DNA from: Acidobacteriota bacterium
Lineage (GTDB): Bacteria > Acidobacteriota > Vicinamibacteria > Vicinamibacterales > SCN-69-37
Reading direction: 5' to 3'
DNA: 64,000 nt
Assembly (NCBI GenBank): GCA_947467605.1
Contig: CANIII010000007.1
Coordinates: 1-64,000 of the forward strand
Each line of letters starts with the position of its first letter. Position 1 is the stretch's first letter. Shown in pieces: positions 36,457-47,259 of the stretch. The notes under the pieces are model-generated. The model saw nothing but the letters and a program-made list of their open reading frames with translations. It ran no database searches and was not told the DNA's origin. Made by a program: the position numbers and the translations under genes.

Positions 36457-37538
36457 GACTCTGCCTGGTGGCCGGCGCCCGTCCAAATTTCGTGAAGGTC
36501 GCTCCCATCATCCGGGCACTTGAGGCGCGCCAGCACAACGATTGGTTTCTTGTGCACACGGGCCAGCACTACGACCCGCAGCTGTCTGATGTGTTCTTTA
36601 CCGAATTGGGATTGCCGGCACCGGACGTGTGTCTCAACGTCGGATCCGGGAGTCATGCCGAGCAGACCGCCAGAGTGATGCTGGGCCTTGAGCCGGTGCT
36701 GCGTGAACGGCGTCCCGATGTGGTCGTCGTGGTCGGCGACGTCAACTCGACTCTGGCCGCCGCACTCGTGGCCGCCAAGCTCGGCATTCGACTCGCGCAC
36801 ATCGAAGCCGGTCTCCGCAGCGGTGATCGCACCATGCCGGAAGAAATCAACCGGATGGTCACTGACGCGCTGGCAGACGTGTTGTTCACGACAAGCCGCG
36901 ACGCCCACGATCACTTGGCCCGCGAGGGCATCACGGCCGACAAGATCCACTTTGTCGGCAACGTGATGGTCGATGCATTGCTGACTCACCGGGCCGCCGC
37001 ACAGCAACGGTCGATCCTCTCGACGTTGGGCCTGCGCGGCGTGGATGGTGCTCCCGTTCCCTACGCCGTGTTAACGCTCCATCGACCGTCGAATGTCGAT
37101 GATCCAGATGTGCTGACCCAGCTCATGGACGCCGTCGAGCAGGTCTCGCGCCGGCTGCCCGTGATCTTCGCGGTGCATCCACGCACACGGGATCGCCTCG
37201 GCCCAATGATCACTGAACGCATTCGGATGCTGCCGCCTCTCGGCTATCTGGACTTTCTGGCGCTGACCTCGAGTGCCGCGCTGATCCTCACCGACTCAGG
37301 TGGGCTCCAGGAAGAGGCCACGGTGCTGGGCGTGCCCTGCCTGACGCTTCGGGATAACACGGAGCGCCCTGTCACGATTGCCCACGGTACCAACACGTTG
37401 GTTGGCACCTCGGCGTCTGCCATTGTGGCGGCCGTGGACCGTGTTCTTGGGGAGCCCACACGCGCCGCGTCAGCGCGTCCGGAACTGTGGGATGGTCGAG
37501 CGGCCGAACGCATTGTTGACGTGCTCGTGCCGCAGTAG
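36453..37538 (+). CDS. wecB: UDP-N-acetylglucosamine 2-epimerase (non-hydrolysing)
   Basis: A 361-residue enzyme interconverting UDP-GlcNAc and UDP-ManNAc for surface glycans. It starts at GTG 36453, overlapping the HAD stop. Signatures: LVAGARPNFVKVAPI, HTGQHYD, VGDVNSTLAAALVAAKLGI, HIEAGLRSGDRTMPEEINR, LTLHRPSNVD, and LTDSGGLQEEATVLGVPCLTLRDNTERPVT, which carries UDP-binding residues. No insertion of the NeuC (hydrolysing) type is evident. It supplies ManNAc-type precursors to the polysaccharide locus. Confidence 0.93.
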   Translation: MRLCLVAGARPNFVKVAPIIRALEARQHNDWFLVHTGQHYDPQLSDVFFTELGLPAPDVCLNVGSGSHAEQTARVMLGLEPVLRERRPDVVVVVGDVNSTLAAALVAAKLGIRLAHIEAGLRSGDRTMPEEINRMVTDALADVLFTTSRDAHDHLAREGITADKIHFVGNVMVDALLTHRAAAQQRSILSTLGLRGVDGAPVPYAVLTLHRPSNVDDPDVLTQLMDAVEQVSRRLPVIFAVHPRTRDRLGPMITERIRMLPPLGYLDFLALTSSAALILTDSGGLQEEATVLGVPCLTLRDNTERPVTIAHGTNTLVGTSASAIVAAVDRVLGEPTRAASARPELWDGRAAERIVDVLVPQ

Positions 37539-37546
37539 ATTCGTCG

Positions 37547-38410
37547 ATGGTCGGTGAACAGCACGTGCGCATGGTTGGCTACCCGGTCATCGGCCGCAGT
37601 GGCCTCGGCAACGAATTGTTTCCATGGGCCCGTTGTGCCGTTTGGTGCCACGAACACTCAGCGCCGATGTTGAGGCCGCAATTTAGACAGATTCATATTG
37701 GTCCGTATGTGCGGCGCGAATCCGACAAGCGTCAGTACCATCGCCTCTTCCTCAACCCGGGCTACATCTCAGGGTGGCAACGCTTCTCGTCGATTCGGCT
37801 GCGACCGAGGCTCCGCGAAGGCGAGGAGCCGGGATTGCATGGCGGCACGATCTGGTTTCAAGGGATGTCCGGATTGTTCGAGCGTTTGCTTGACCGGTCG
37901 GAAACTGTTCGCGCGGAACTCCGCCGCATGACGCGCCCCGAGTACCTGCCGCCATCGTCAGCGCGTGGTTTCATCGCGGTACACATTCGCCGCGGTGATT
38001 TTTCCACCGCGTCGAGCGACGAGGTGTTGCGATCCGGCGAATGGAACTACCGGCTGCCGCTCAACTGGTTCGAACATGGCATCACCGAAGTGCGTCGGCT
38101 GTCGGGACCGAACACCCCGGTCGTGGTCTTCTCCGATGGTTCTGACGATGAGTTGCGTCCCATTTTGACCATGCCACACGTTGTCCGTTCGAGCCGAATC
38201 AGCGCAGTGACTGATCTGCTGGAGATGTCTCAAAGCGACGCGCTGATTGCGTCGGGATCCACCTTCAGCATGTGGGCTTCATACCTCGGCCAGATGCCAA
38301 CGTTGTGGTTCCCCGGGTTGCTGCGACAGCGTGTGCTCGGGCCTGCGCGCGCGGCGGCGGAGTGCGAGCTTGATCTGGGGCAGAGCCTTTCGTCGGCGTT
38401 TCTCTCGTAA
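37547..38410 (+). CDS. Glycosyltransferase family 11-like (alpha-1,2-fucosyltransferase-like)
   Basis: A 287-residue probable glycosyltransferase. Three GT11 motifs are recognisable: GRSGLGNELFPWA (as GGLGNQLF), AVHIRRGDF (the HxRRxDF nucleotide-sugar motif, near residue 147), and ASGSTFSMWASYLG (as SNSTFSWW). GT11 enzymes add fucose in alpha-1,2 linkage, but the donor here is not certain. ATG 37547 is 8 nt after the wecB stop; ATG 37571, just before the first motif, is an alternative. The last gene of the plus-strand run before the convergent HAD gene. Confidence 0.75.
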   Translation: MVGEQHVRMVGYPVIGRSGLGNELFPWARCAVWCHEHSAPMLRPQFRQIHIGPYVRRESDKRQYHRLFLNPGYISGWQRFSSIRLRPRLREGEEPGLHGGTIWFQGMSGLFERLLDRSETVRAELRRMTRPEYLPPSSARGFIAVHIRRGDFSTASSDEVLRSGEWNYRLPLNWFEHGITEVRRLSGPNTPVVVFSDGSDDELRPILTMPHVVRSSRISAVTDLLEMSQSDALIASGSTFSMWASYLGQMPTLWFPGLLRQRVLGPARAAAECELDLGQSLSSAFLS

Positions 38411-38440
38411 CCACGGCGTTGGTCTGGCTCGCCCGCGCCA

Positions 38441-39106
38441 CTACGTATCGAGCAGCGACTCGATCACCTGCGGCGTAATCTCATGCGCCCCCGACACAAT
38501 CAGGTCCGCCGTCAGTTGCTCGGCAGGATACGAATTGGTGATCGCAATCGTATGCATGCCGGCGGACCGGGCTGAGTCGAGTCCCCACATCGAGTCTTCA
38601 ATCGCGACACAGTTAGACGGGTGTGCATTGAGCCGCCTGGCCGCCTCCAGGTACGGCGCTGGATGGGGTTTGCTCCGTGGAGCATCGGCGGCGCCGACGA
38701 TGGCGGAGAAATGCTGGCGGAGTCCGGCACCGTCCAGCACGCGTTCAATCTCTTCGCGAAATGAGCCTGACGCCACGGCGAGTGGAAATGTCGCGGCCAG
38801 CGTGGCGATGCAGACGGCGACATGGGGATACAGCGTCGCTCCGGATCCGATCAGGCCCTCGAAGATCCGTCCCTTCTTCTCGATAAACTCGCGCACAAAA
38901 TCCGTCAGGTCGGCATCGGCGGCGAATCGACCCTGGTCGCGCGCGACAGCGGCGGCCATATCGGCGTCGCTGTAGCCGAGATACTTGGCGTAGTAGCGCG
39001 CCTGGTCGATGGGCACGCCCTGTTGGGCGAGCACGATGCGCGAGGCTTCGAAGTGCAGAGCCTCAGTGTCGGCGATGACGCCGTCGAAGTCGAAGATGAC
39101 CGGCAT
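38441..39106 (-). CDS. HAD-IA hydrolase, beta-phosphoglucomutase-like
   Basis: A 221-residue HAD phosphatase with a helical cap. Motif I is FDFDGVIADTEALH, motif II ASGSFREEI, motif III lysine in SKPHPAPYLEA, and motif IV AIEDSMWGLDSA. This pattern fits the beta-phosphoglucomutase/sugar-phosphatase group. The frame opens at 39244, but ATG 39106 directly precedes motif I and is the natural start. It is the only minus-strand gene inside the glycan locus and is divergent from the CMAH-like gene with 46 bp between starts. Confidence 0.88.
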   Translation of the reverse strand: MPVIFDFDGVIADTEALHFEASRIVLAQQGVPIDQARYYAKYLGYSDADMAAAVARDQGRFAADADLTDFVREFIEKKGRIFEGLIGSGATLYPHVAVCIATLAATFPLAVASGSFREEIERVLDGAGLRQHFSAIVGAADAPRSKPHPAPYLEAARRLNAHPSNCVAIEDSMWGLDSARSAGMHTIAITNSYPAEQLTADLIVSGAHEITPQVIESLLDT

Positions 39107-39139
39107 GGTTTCCCCAGGACCTAGCGTCCATGGCTTCAA

Positions 39140-39145
39140 TACAAT
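39140..39145 (+). promoter_or_regulatory. Candidate -10 box (TACAAT) for CMAH-like gene
   Basis: TACAAT ends 7 nt before GTG 39153 with no Shine-Dalgarno sequence between, matching the leaderless pattern seen before other genes here. It supports GTG 39153 rather than ATG 39216 as the start. Confidence 0.4.
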
Positions 39146-39152
39146 ACCGTGC

Positions 39153-41036
39153 GTGGCCGCACCAGTCAGCAATTCGAGCCGTGAAGAATTGAGGGACATC
39201 GGCAGCACGGCCCTGATGGAGGGTGCGCCGCGGCAACTGAACATCGACGGTCAGCGATTCTTTCTCACTCGACGCCAGGATGCCCCAGTCCTGCTCTCCG
39301 CTATATGTCCTCATGCCGGCGGTTTTGTCGCTGATGATGGCGCCGTGCTGAGGTGTCCGGTCCATAACTGGACGTTCGATCGAATGACTGGGGCTTGCCT
39401 GAACTCACCCAATCGCGGGCTGCACGAAGTGCCAGTGGAACAACGCGGGGATCGGCTCTTCGCCTCAGTCACACCCCGCGCCGTTGGGATCGGACGTCGG
39501 TCTGGTCAGCCCAATGTCAGAAACACGCCGATCACGATCAGGCTGCACGCGCACGCGTGTCTTGAGTTCACGACTCCGACGTTTTCACTGCTGACTGACC
39601 CTTGGCTTGTCGGCCCGGCCTTCATGGGGGCGTGGACGCACTATCCGCCGGCGGCGATCGACTGGGCGCATCTACGGCCCAACGCGGTGCTCATTTCGCA
39701 CGAACACTCTGACCACTTCCATCCCCCAACACTCGCCCATTTCCCGCGCGACCTCCCGATCTACGTTCCGGATTTTCCCAACCGACGCATGGTCAATCGC
39801 CTTCTGGCGATGGGTTTCACCGCTGTCAGGTCGCTGCCATTCGGCGTGTCGCACGATCTGGAGCCGGGGTTTACCATCGTTTGCCTGGAACCGGGCAGCC
39901 TCTGGAATGATTCGGTCTGGCTCCTCGACATACATGGCACGCGCGTCCTCGATCTCGGCGACGCCGGTCTCAATCCGCGCATCGCGTCCCTCGTCGCTCC
40001 GGTCGACATTGTTGCGGCTGGTTTCTCTCCAGGCGCCTCCAGTTATCCGCTGACCTGGGGCAACCTCGGTGCAGACCAGAAACGTCAGATCATGGTCACG
40101 GCGAAGCAGGGTCTGATTGAAAACCTCAAGCAGTCTGCTGAGATGTATGGCGCGGATCTCGTTCTGCCTTTTGCTTCGCATTTCCAGTTGGGTTATCCCC
40201 CACATCTGCACTTCAACTATCTCATCCCCAAGAACACCGTGGCGGACGTGGTGGCGGCGTTCGAGGGTTCCAACGTTGGCGTGATCGACCTCCTGCCCGG
40301 CGATGCTTGGAACAGCGTGGAACGAAACTTTTTGCGCTACCCGCGCGACGGGGCGACGTTGTATCAGGTGGCGACGGTCGTCGACTATCTCAAGCGCGAT
40401 TTCGACCCTGCCGTCTTCGCAGCCCATCATCCGGTTGAGATGAGGATCACCATCGACGAGGTGGTGGCTTACTTCGATCGGTTCAACCACCTGACCGAGA
40501 TTGCCTATTGCGAAGATCTGACGTTCGCCATCACCTCAACCGACGGGTACGCGGGGCCCGATATCACGTCCGTGCACTTCGCGATCACGGGTGGAAGACT
40601 GAGTCACGTGGAGCCAGGCGCGACAGCACCGAACGTGGCAATCTCGCTACCCTCGGCCGTGCTTGCCGCCATCATTCAACAGGAGGAGTCTTGGGATGAG
40701 GCGTTGATCGGCTACTGGTGCCAGAACTACCGTTCTCCAGATATCTACCACTCAGGGTTTTGGCGGCTCCTGCAGGCTCCGCACCTGGATCGATCCAAGC
40801 TCTTCAACGATTCCGATCTTGACGGTGATCGCTGGATGGGTGCCAATGTTGCCGTGGCCGACATTCTCGAGCGCGGAGGGGCCGAGGCCGATCGGCTGCT
40901 CCGACGGTATGGTCTCTACTGCATGGGGTGCCAGCACTCCACCAGTGACACGCTGGCCATAGCGGCCAGGAGCCACGGCGTCAATGAATCGCAGCTCAGT
41001 CATCTGGTGGCCGAGCTCGCTCGTCTCAAGATCTGA
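39153..41036 (+). CDS. CMP-N-acetylneuraminate hydroxylase-like protein (Rieske + metallo-beta-lactamase fold)
   Basis: A 627-residue protein. Residues about 25-105 form a Rieske [2Fe-2S] domain (Cys52-P-His54 and Cys68-PV-His71). Residues about 125-400 form an UlaG-like metallo-beta-lactamase domain: DPWLVGPAF, then HEHSDHF (His183, His185, Asp187, His188) and FSPGASSYPLTW. Both the order and the motifs match vertebrate CMP-Neu5Ac hydroxylase, including a later SPDIYHSGFW like its DPDIYHHLFW. The last 45 residues add a DUF1858-like redox segment with CMGC (590-593). It lies between polysaccharide genes. Known family: O2-dependent hydroxylation of CMP-sialic acid; the substrate here is unproven. 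Start GTG 39153; ATG 39216 is possible. Confidence 0.85.
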   Translation: MAAPVSNSSREELRDIGSTALMEGAPRQLNIDGQRFFLTRRQDAPVLLSAICPHAGGFVADDGAVLRCPVHNWTFDRMTGACLNSPNRGLHEVPVEQRGDRLFASVTPRAVGIGRRSGQPNVRNTPITIRLHAHACLEFTTPTFSLLTDPWLVGPAFMGAWTHYPPAAIDWAHLRPNAVLISHEHSDHFHPPTLAHFPRDLPIYVPDFPNRRMVNRLLAMGFTAVRSLPFGVSHDLEPGFTIVCLEPGSLWNDSVWLLDIHGTRVLDLGDAGLNPRIASLVAPVDIVAAGFSPGASSYPLTWGNLGADQKRQIMVTAKQGLIENLKQSAEMYGADLVLPFASHFQLGYPPHLHFNYLIPKNTVADVVAAFEGSNVGVIDLLPGDAWNSVERNFLRYPRDGATLYQVATVVDYLKRDFDPAVFAAHHPVEMRITIDEVVAYFDRFNHLTEIAYCEDLTFAITSTDGYAGPDITSVHFAITGGRLSHVEPGATAPNVAISLPSAVLAAIIQQEESWDEALIGYWCQNYRSPDIYHSGFWRLLQAPHLDRSKLFNDSDLDGDRWMGANVAVADILERGGAEADRLLRRYGLYCMGCQHSTSDTLAIAARSHGVNESQLSHLVAELARLKI

Positions 41037-41044
41037 TCGAGACA

Positions 41045-41050
41045 TACAAT
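41045..41050 (+). promoter_or_regulatory. Candidate -10 box (TACAAT) before rfbA
   Basis: TACAAT ends 7 nt before the rfbA ATG (41058), with ATCTGCC between and no ribosome site. It is the same hexamer at the same spacing as that before the CMAH-like gene. Confidence 0.4.
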
Positions 41051-41057
41051 ATCTGCC

Positions 41058-41924
41058 ATGGCACGACGAGGCATCATTCTTGCCGGCGGCGCGGGCACGC
41101 GCCTGTACCCGGCCACGCGCGCGCTGTCGAAACAGCTGCTGCCCATCTACGACAAGCCGATGATCTACTACCCGCTGAGCACGCTGATGCTCGCGGGCGT
41201 ACGCGACATCCTGATCATCTCCACGCCGCGCGACACGCCGGCGTTCCAGCACCTGCTCGGCGACGGGCGCGAGTGGGGGATGCATCTACAGTACGCCGTG
41301 CAGCCGGACCCGGGAGGTCTCGCGCAGGCGTTCATCATCGGCCGTGACTTCGTCGGCACGGAACCGTCGGTCCTCGTGCTGGGCGACAACGTGTTCTACG
41401 GCAATGACTTGCCCCACATTCTCAGTGCTGCCGAGAACCGCGCGACTGGTGCGACCGTGTTCGCGTATCACGTGAAAGATCCCGAGCGATATGGCGTCGT
41501 CGACTTTGACGACAGCGGCCGCGCGCGATCCATCGAGGAAAAGCCGAAGCAGCCGAAGTCGAACTTCGCTGTGACGGGGCTGTATTTCTACGATGGTCGA
41601 GCGACGGAGTTTGCGGCCAATCTCAAACCGTCACCGCGCGGTGAACTCGAGATCACCGATCTGAATCGCTGCTATCTCGATCGCGGTGAACTGCAGGTGG
41701 AGGTGATGGGCCGCGGGTATGCGTGGCTCGACACGGGCACACACGCGTCACTGCTCGAGGCCAGTCAGTTCATCGAGATCATCGAGCGTCGTCAGGGTCT
41801 CAAGATTGCGTGTCCCGAAGAGATCGCGTTCCGCAGCGGCTTCATCGACGCCGCGCAACTCCGTACGTTGGCCGCCGCATTCAAGGGCGGCGAGTACGGC
41901 GAGTATCTATTGGGGCTGTTGTAG
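41058..41924 (+). CDS. rfbA: Glucose-1-phosphate thymidylyltransferase
   Basis: A 288-residue nucleotidyltransferase forming dTDP-glucose, the first step to dTDP-rhamnose and related 6-deoxy sugars. Signatures: [16 protein letters not shown] (nucleotide loop), [40 protein letters not shown] (metal Asp), and [20 protein letters not shown]. It is full length and intact. The other rml genes are not in the window. It begins 21 nt after the CMAH-like gene and its end overlaps the convergent acyltransferase gene by 18 bp. Confidence 0.96.
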   Translation: MARRGIILAGGAGTRLYPATRALSKQLLPIYDKPMIYYPLSTLMLAGVRDILIISTPRDTPAFQHLLGDGREWGMHLQYAVQPDPGGLAQAFIIGRDFVGTEPSVLVLGDNVFYGNDLPHILSAAENRATGATVFAYHVKDPERYGVVDFDDSGRARSIEEKPKQPKSNFAVTGLYFYDGRATEFAANLKPSPRGELEITDLNRCYLDRGELQVEVMGRGYAWLDTGTHASLLEASQFIEIIERRQGLKIACPEEIAFRSGFIDAAQLRTLAAAFKGGEYGEYLLGLL

Positions 41925-43058
41925 CACTCCACCCTGATGCGCCCGCGACAGCCGCCTGCCAAGGCTGATTGACGGTAGTTCCACGAATGTGTACGAGATT
42001 TGAGAAAGCAACACCGTCGTCGCCATTGCCAATAAGATGAGGACGACGACCGGCAGTGTTCCATAGAGCGTATGGAAGACAGCCAGCAGGACGATCGCGT
42101 GATACAGATACAGGCTGTATGAGATCCGGCCGAAGAATTGCGGGACGCGATGCCGAAGGAACGATCCGGTTCGACGCGAGCAAATCGCGGTGATCGTCAT
42201 CATGCTCGCACCGAGCATGATCGGAATATCCTCAAAATAGAGCCAACGGCCCGGCAGATCCTTGGCATAGGCATACAAGAGGAATCCCACGCAGGCGAAG
42301 CCGATTCGGCCTGTGGTCGATTGCGATCGATACCAGCCTTCAATGGCTCGGATGTTCTGTGCCAACAGGAAACCCGCGAGAAAGACGCCGATGGCGGTGA
42401 TCGTCAGAAAGTAGTCGAAATCGATCTGGAACTTCGTCATCGCGGTCGATGCGACCTGCCCGATCAACATGGCTGCCAGTACGAACGAGCTATTTTGTCG
42501 ACGCCCAAGCCTGATCCACAGCCGTGCGAGCCACGGAAACAGCAGGGACACTCTGAGTTCGACGACCAAAGACCACAGCACTGGATCGAACGCGGAGCTG
42601 TTGAAGCTGCCAAGAAACGTCAGATGATCGAGTACCAGTGAACCTTGAATTCCGTGCGCCCATGTCTTGTTGAACCATGGGCTGAGGTCGTGGATCGGAC
42701 CTCGGTACACAGTTCTAGCGCAGACCAAGGCGAACAGTAACGCTGGAAGGTACGGAAGGTAGATGCGACACACTCTACGCAAGAGGAAAGCCCGGTCAGG
42801 AGCTGCTTGATTGGCGAGATAAGGTAGGGAGAGCACGAACCCACTCAGCAGGAAAAACAGCACCACCGATTCATGACCGGCGAACAGGACGTACAGCGGC
42901 GTGGTCTGTGCCCACATGAGCCAGCGACCGACTGGGGCAAAGACGCCATCCGAGGTTCTGAAAATCAGGCTGTAGTGATCGATCAGAACGGTAACCGATG
43001 CGAGTCCCCTCAATGCGTCCAGCTCGGGCAGGTGGAGCCGATGCGCAGGGAGGTTCAA
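41907..43058 (-). CDS. Acyltransferase-3 family membrane protein
   Basis: A 383-residue multi-spanning membrane protein of the OafA/acyltransferase-3 family, which O-acylates sugars of surface glycans. Motifs: [18 protein letters not shown] (family N-terminus with catalytic His), [25 protein letters not shown] and [17 protein letters not shown]. About ten hydrophobic helices are visible. The frame opens at 43121, but TTG 43058 overlaps the upstream stop (TTGA) and starts just before the conserved region. Its 3' end overlaps rfbA. The target glycan may come from the adjacent locus, but this is inference. Confidence 0.87.
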   Translation of the reverse strand: MNLPAHRLHLPELDALRGLASVTVLIDHYSLIFRTSDGVFAPVGRWLMWAQTTPLYVLFAGHESVVLFFLLSGFVLSLPYLANQAAPDRAFLLRRVCRIYLPYLPALLFALVCARTVYRGPIHDLSPWFNKTWAHGIQGSLVLDHLTFLGSFNSSAFDPVLWSLVVELRVSLLFPWLARLWIRLGRRQNSSFVLAAMLIGQVASTAMTKFQIDFDYFLTITAIGVFLAGFLLAQNIRAIEGWYRSQSTTGRIGFACVGFLLYAYAKDLPGRWLYFEDIPIMLGASMMTITAICSRRTGSFLRHRVPQFFGRISYSLYLYHAIVLLAVFHTLYGTLPVVVLILLAMATTVLLSQISYTFVELPSISLGRRLSRAHQGGVLQQPQ

Positions 43059-43693
43059 GAGAGCTTTTCCCCTGCCCGAATCGCCGTCACCATCCGGTTT
43101 TCTCGCGGCGGCACGGGGCACTCAAAGCTCGGGTTGAACAAACAGTAGGGGTGATACGCCCGATTGAAGTCGAGGTCGTACAGACCGGTCGGGGTACGCG
43201 TGAGTTCGAGATAGCGTCCGCCGCCGTAGGTCTCGGAGTTACTGGTGGCGTCAGTGAACGGCACGAACAGCCGATTCATGTCTGGCGAATCGACTTCCAC
43301 GAATGCGGTCAGTGTGAGTTCGCCGGGGCCCGCGGACGGCAACGAGAAGTGCAGCACGCCGATGCGCTTCACCTTGCGCTTCTCGGCCGTGTGGCTTTGC
43401 GGCAACTCCAACACCGTTGCGCGGTCGACGGTGTTCACTTCGAGCCGCGCCGGCACCTGATACCGAGAATCAATGGGGAAGTACGGCAGACCCGTGAACG
43501 TGGCGCGCTTTTCAGGGAGCAACGGACCGTCCTTGCTCTTGAAGAACGCGTCGTTGGTCGCGCGATCTTGACGAATCTTCGCCAGATACGGCCCCTCGTC
43601 CGGTGGCGGCGGTCCTGATGTGCAGGCCGTCGCCGCGGCCAGCGCCGCGGCGAGCAGGGCGGCCGTGGTCAACGTGCCGAGGGCGTATCGCAT
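43055..43693 (-). CDS. DUF1684-family lipoprotein
   Basis: A 212-residue protein with a lipoprotein signal (lipobox TAC, Cys24). The DUF1684 body is recognisable: WN-type opening replaced by RATNDAFFKSKDGPLL, GLPYFPIDSRYQVPARL, GGGRYLEL, and the hallmark end YDLDFNRAYHPYC..NPSFECPVPPREN. No biochemical activity is known to me for the family. Its stop is coupled to the acyltransferase start. It lies 10 nt downstream of the fadE stop on the same strand, so read-through from the beta-oxidation operon is possible. Confidence 0.88.
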   Translation of the reverse strand: MRYALGTLTTAALLAAALAAATACTSGPPPPDEGPYLAKIRQDRATNDAFFKSKDGPLLPEKRATFTGLPYFPIDSRYQVPARLEVNTVDRATVLELPQSHTAEKRKVKRIGVLHFSLPSAGPGELTLTAFVEVDSPDMNRLFVPFTDATSNSETYGGGRYLELTRTPTGLYDLDFNRAYHPYCLFNPSFECPVPPRENRMVTAIRAGEKLS

Positions 43694-43703
43694 GCGCCCA
43701 TTT

Positions 43704-45458
<1,755 letters not shown>

Positions 45459-45473
45459 GACTCGTGCCTCTTC

Positions 45474-46618
<1,145 letters not shown>

Positions 46619-46622
<4 letters not shown>

Positions 46623-47245
46623 TCGTAGTCTCCGAGCAATTCTTCGAGTGCTTCGCCGACTTCCGGCGTTTGCCTCTCAAAAAGGTGATTGGCGCCGTCG
46701 ATCACGACCAGTTCTTTGGGCTCCTTGAGCTTTGCGTAGTACGCCCACATGTCCTGGATGGCGCAGACTTCGTCGCTCTCGCCTTGCACAAAGAACTTGG
46801 GTTTCTCAGACTCGAGTGTGTTGGGCCACGAATAGCCCTCGCGTGTCCACGGCGGCGCAATGCCGATCAGCACCGAAATGCGGGGATCGGCCGAACCGGT
46901 TTCGAGCGCAATCCACGAGCCGAACGAGAACCCTGCGGCCCAGAGCGGCACGCCCGGATACTTCGCGGCCATGAAATCTACCGCGGCGGTAAAGTCGCCG
47001 CGCTCGCCCACACCTTCGTCGAACGCGCCTTCGCTGCTGCCGACGCCGCGGAAGTTGAACCGCAACACGGCGCAGCCGATGCGGAGCAATCCTTTGGCGC
47101 CCTGATACACGGCTTTCGTGTGCATCGTTCCGCCGCCACCGAGCAGCGGATGCGGATGCGCAAAAATCACGGCCGCGCGCGGAGACTCGGGTCCATCAAG
47201 CAACCCTTCAATGCGTCCCGCCGGCCCCTCAAACATCACGTTCAT
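46619..47245 (-). CDS. Alpha/beta hydrolase inside beta-oxidation operon
   Basis: A 208-residue cytoplasmic hydrolase. The sequence fits the small alpha/beta-hydrolase group with [17 protein letters not shown] (oxyanion region), [11 protein letters not shown], nucleophile Ser107 in GFSFGS, and a late GANHLF with the catalytic His. The acid is probably the Asp in ESDEVCA. It lies between fadN and fadA, overlapping fadA by 4 nt. Bacillus fadNAE has no such gene as I recall it. A role as acyl-CoA thioesterase or ester hydrolase feeding the pathway is inference. Confidence 0.85.
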
Positions 47246-47259
47246 ATCAGCCTCACGAA

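Noticed and set aside
35779-41036. Complete sialic-acid synthesis operon
   Set aside because: No neuA, neuB or neuC-type hydrolysing epimerase is visible; only the CMAH-like protein and a WecB-type epimerase point that way.
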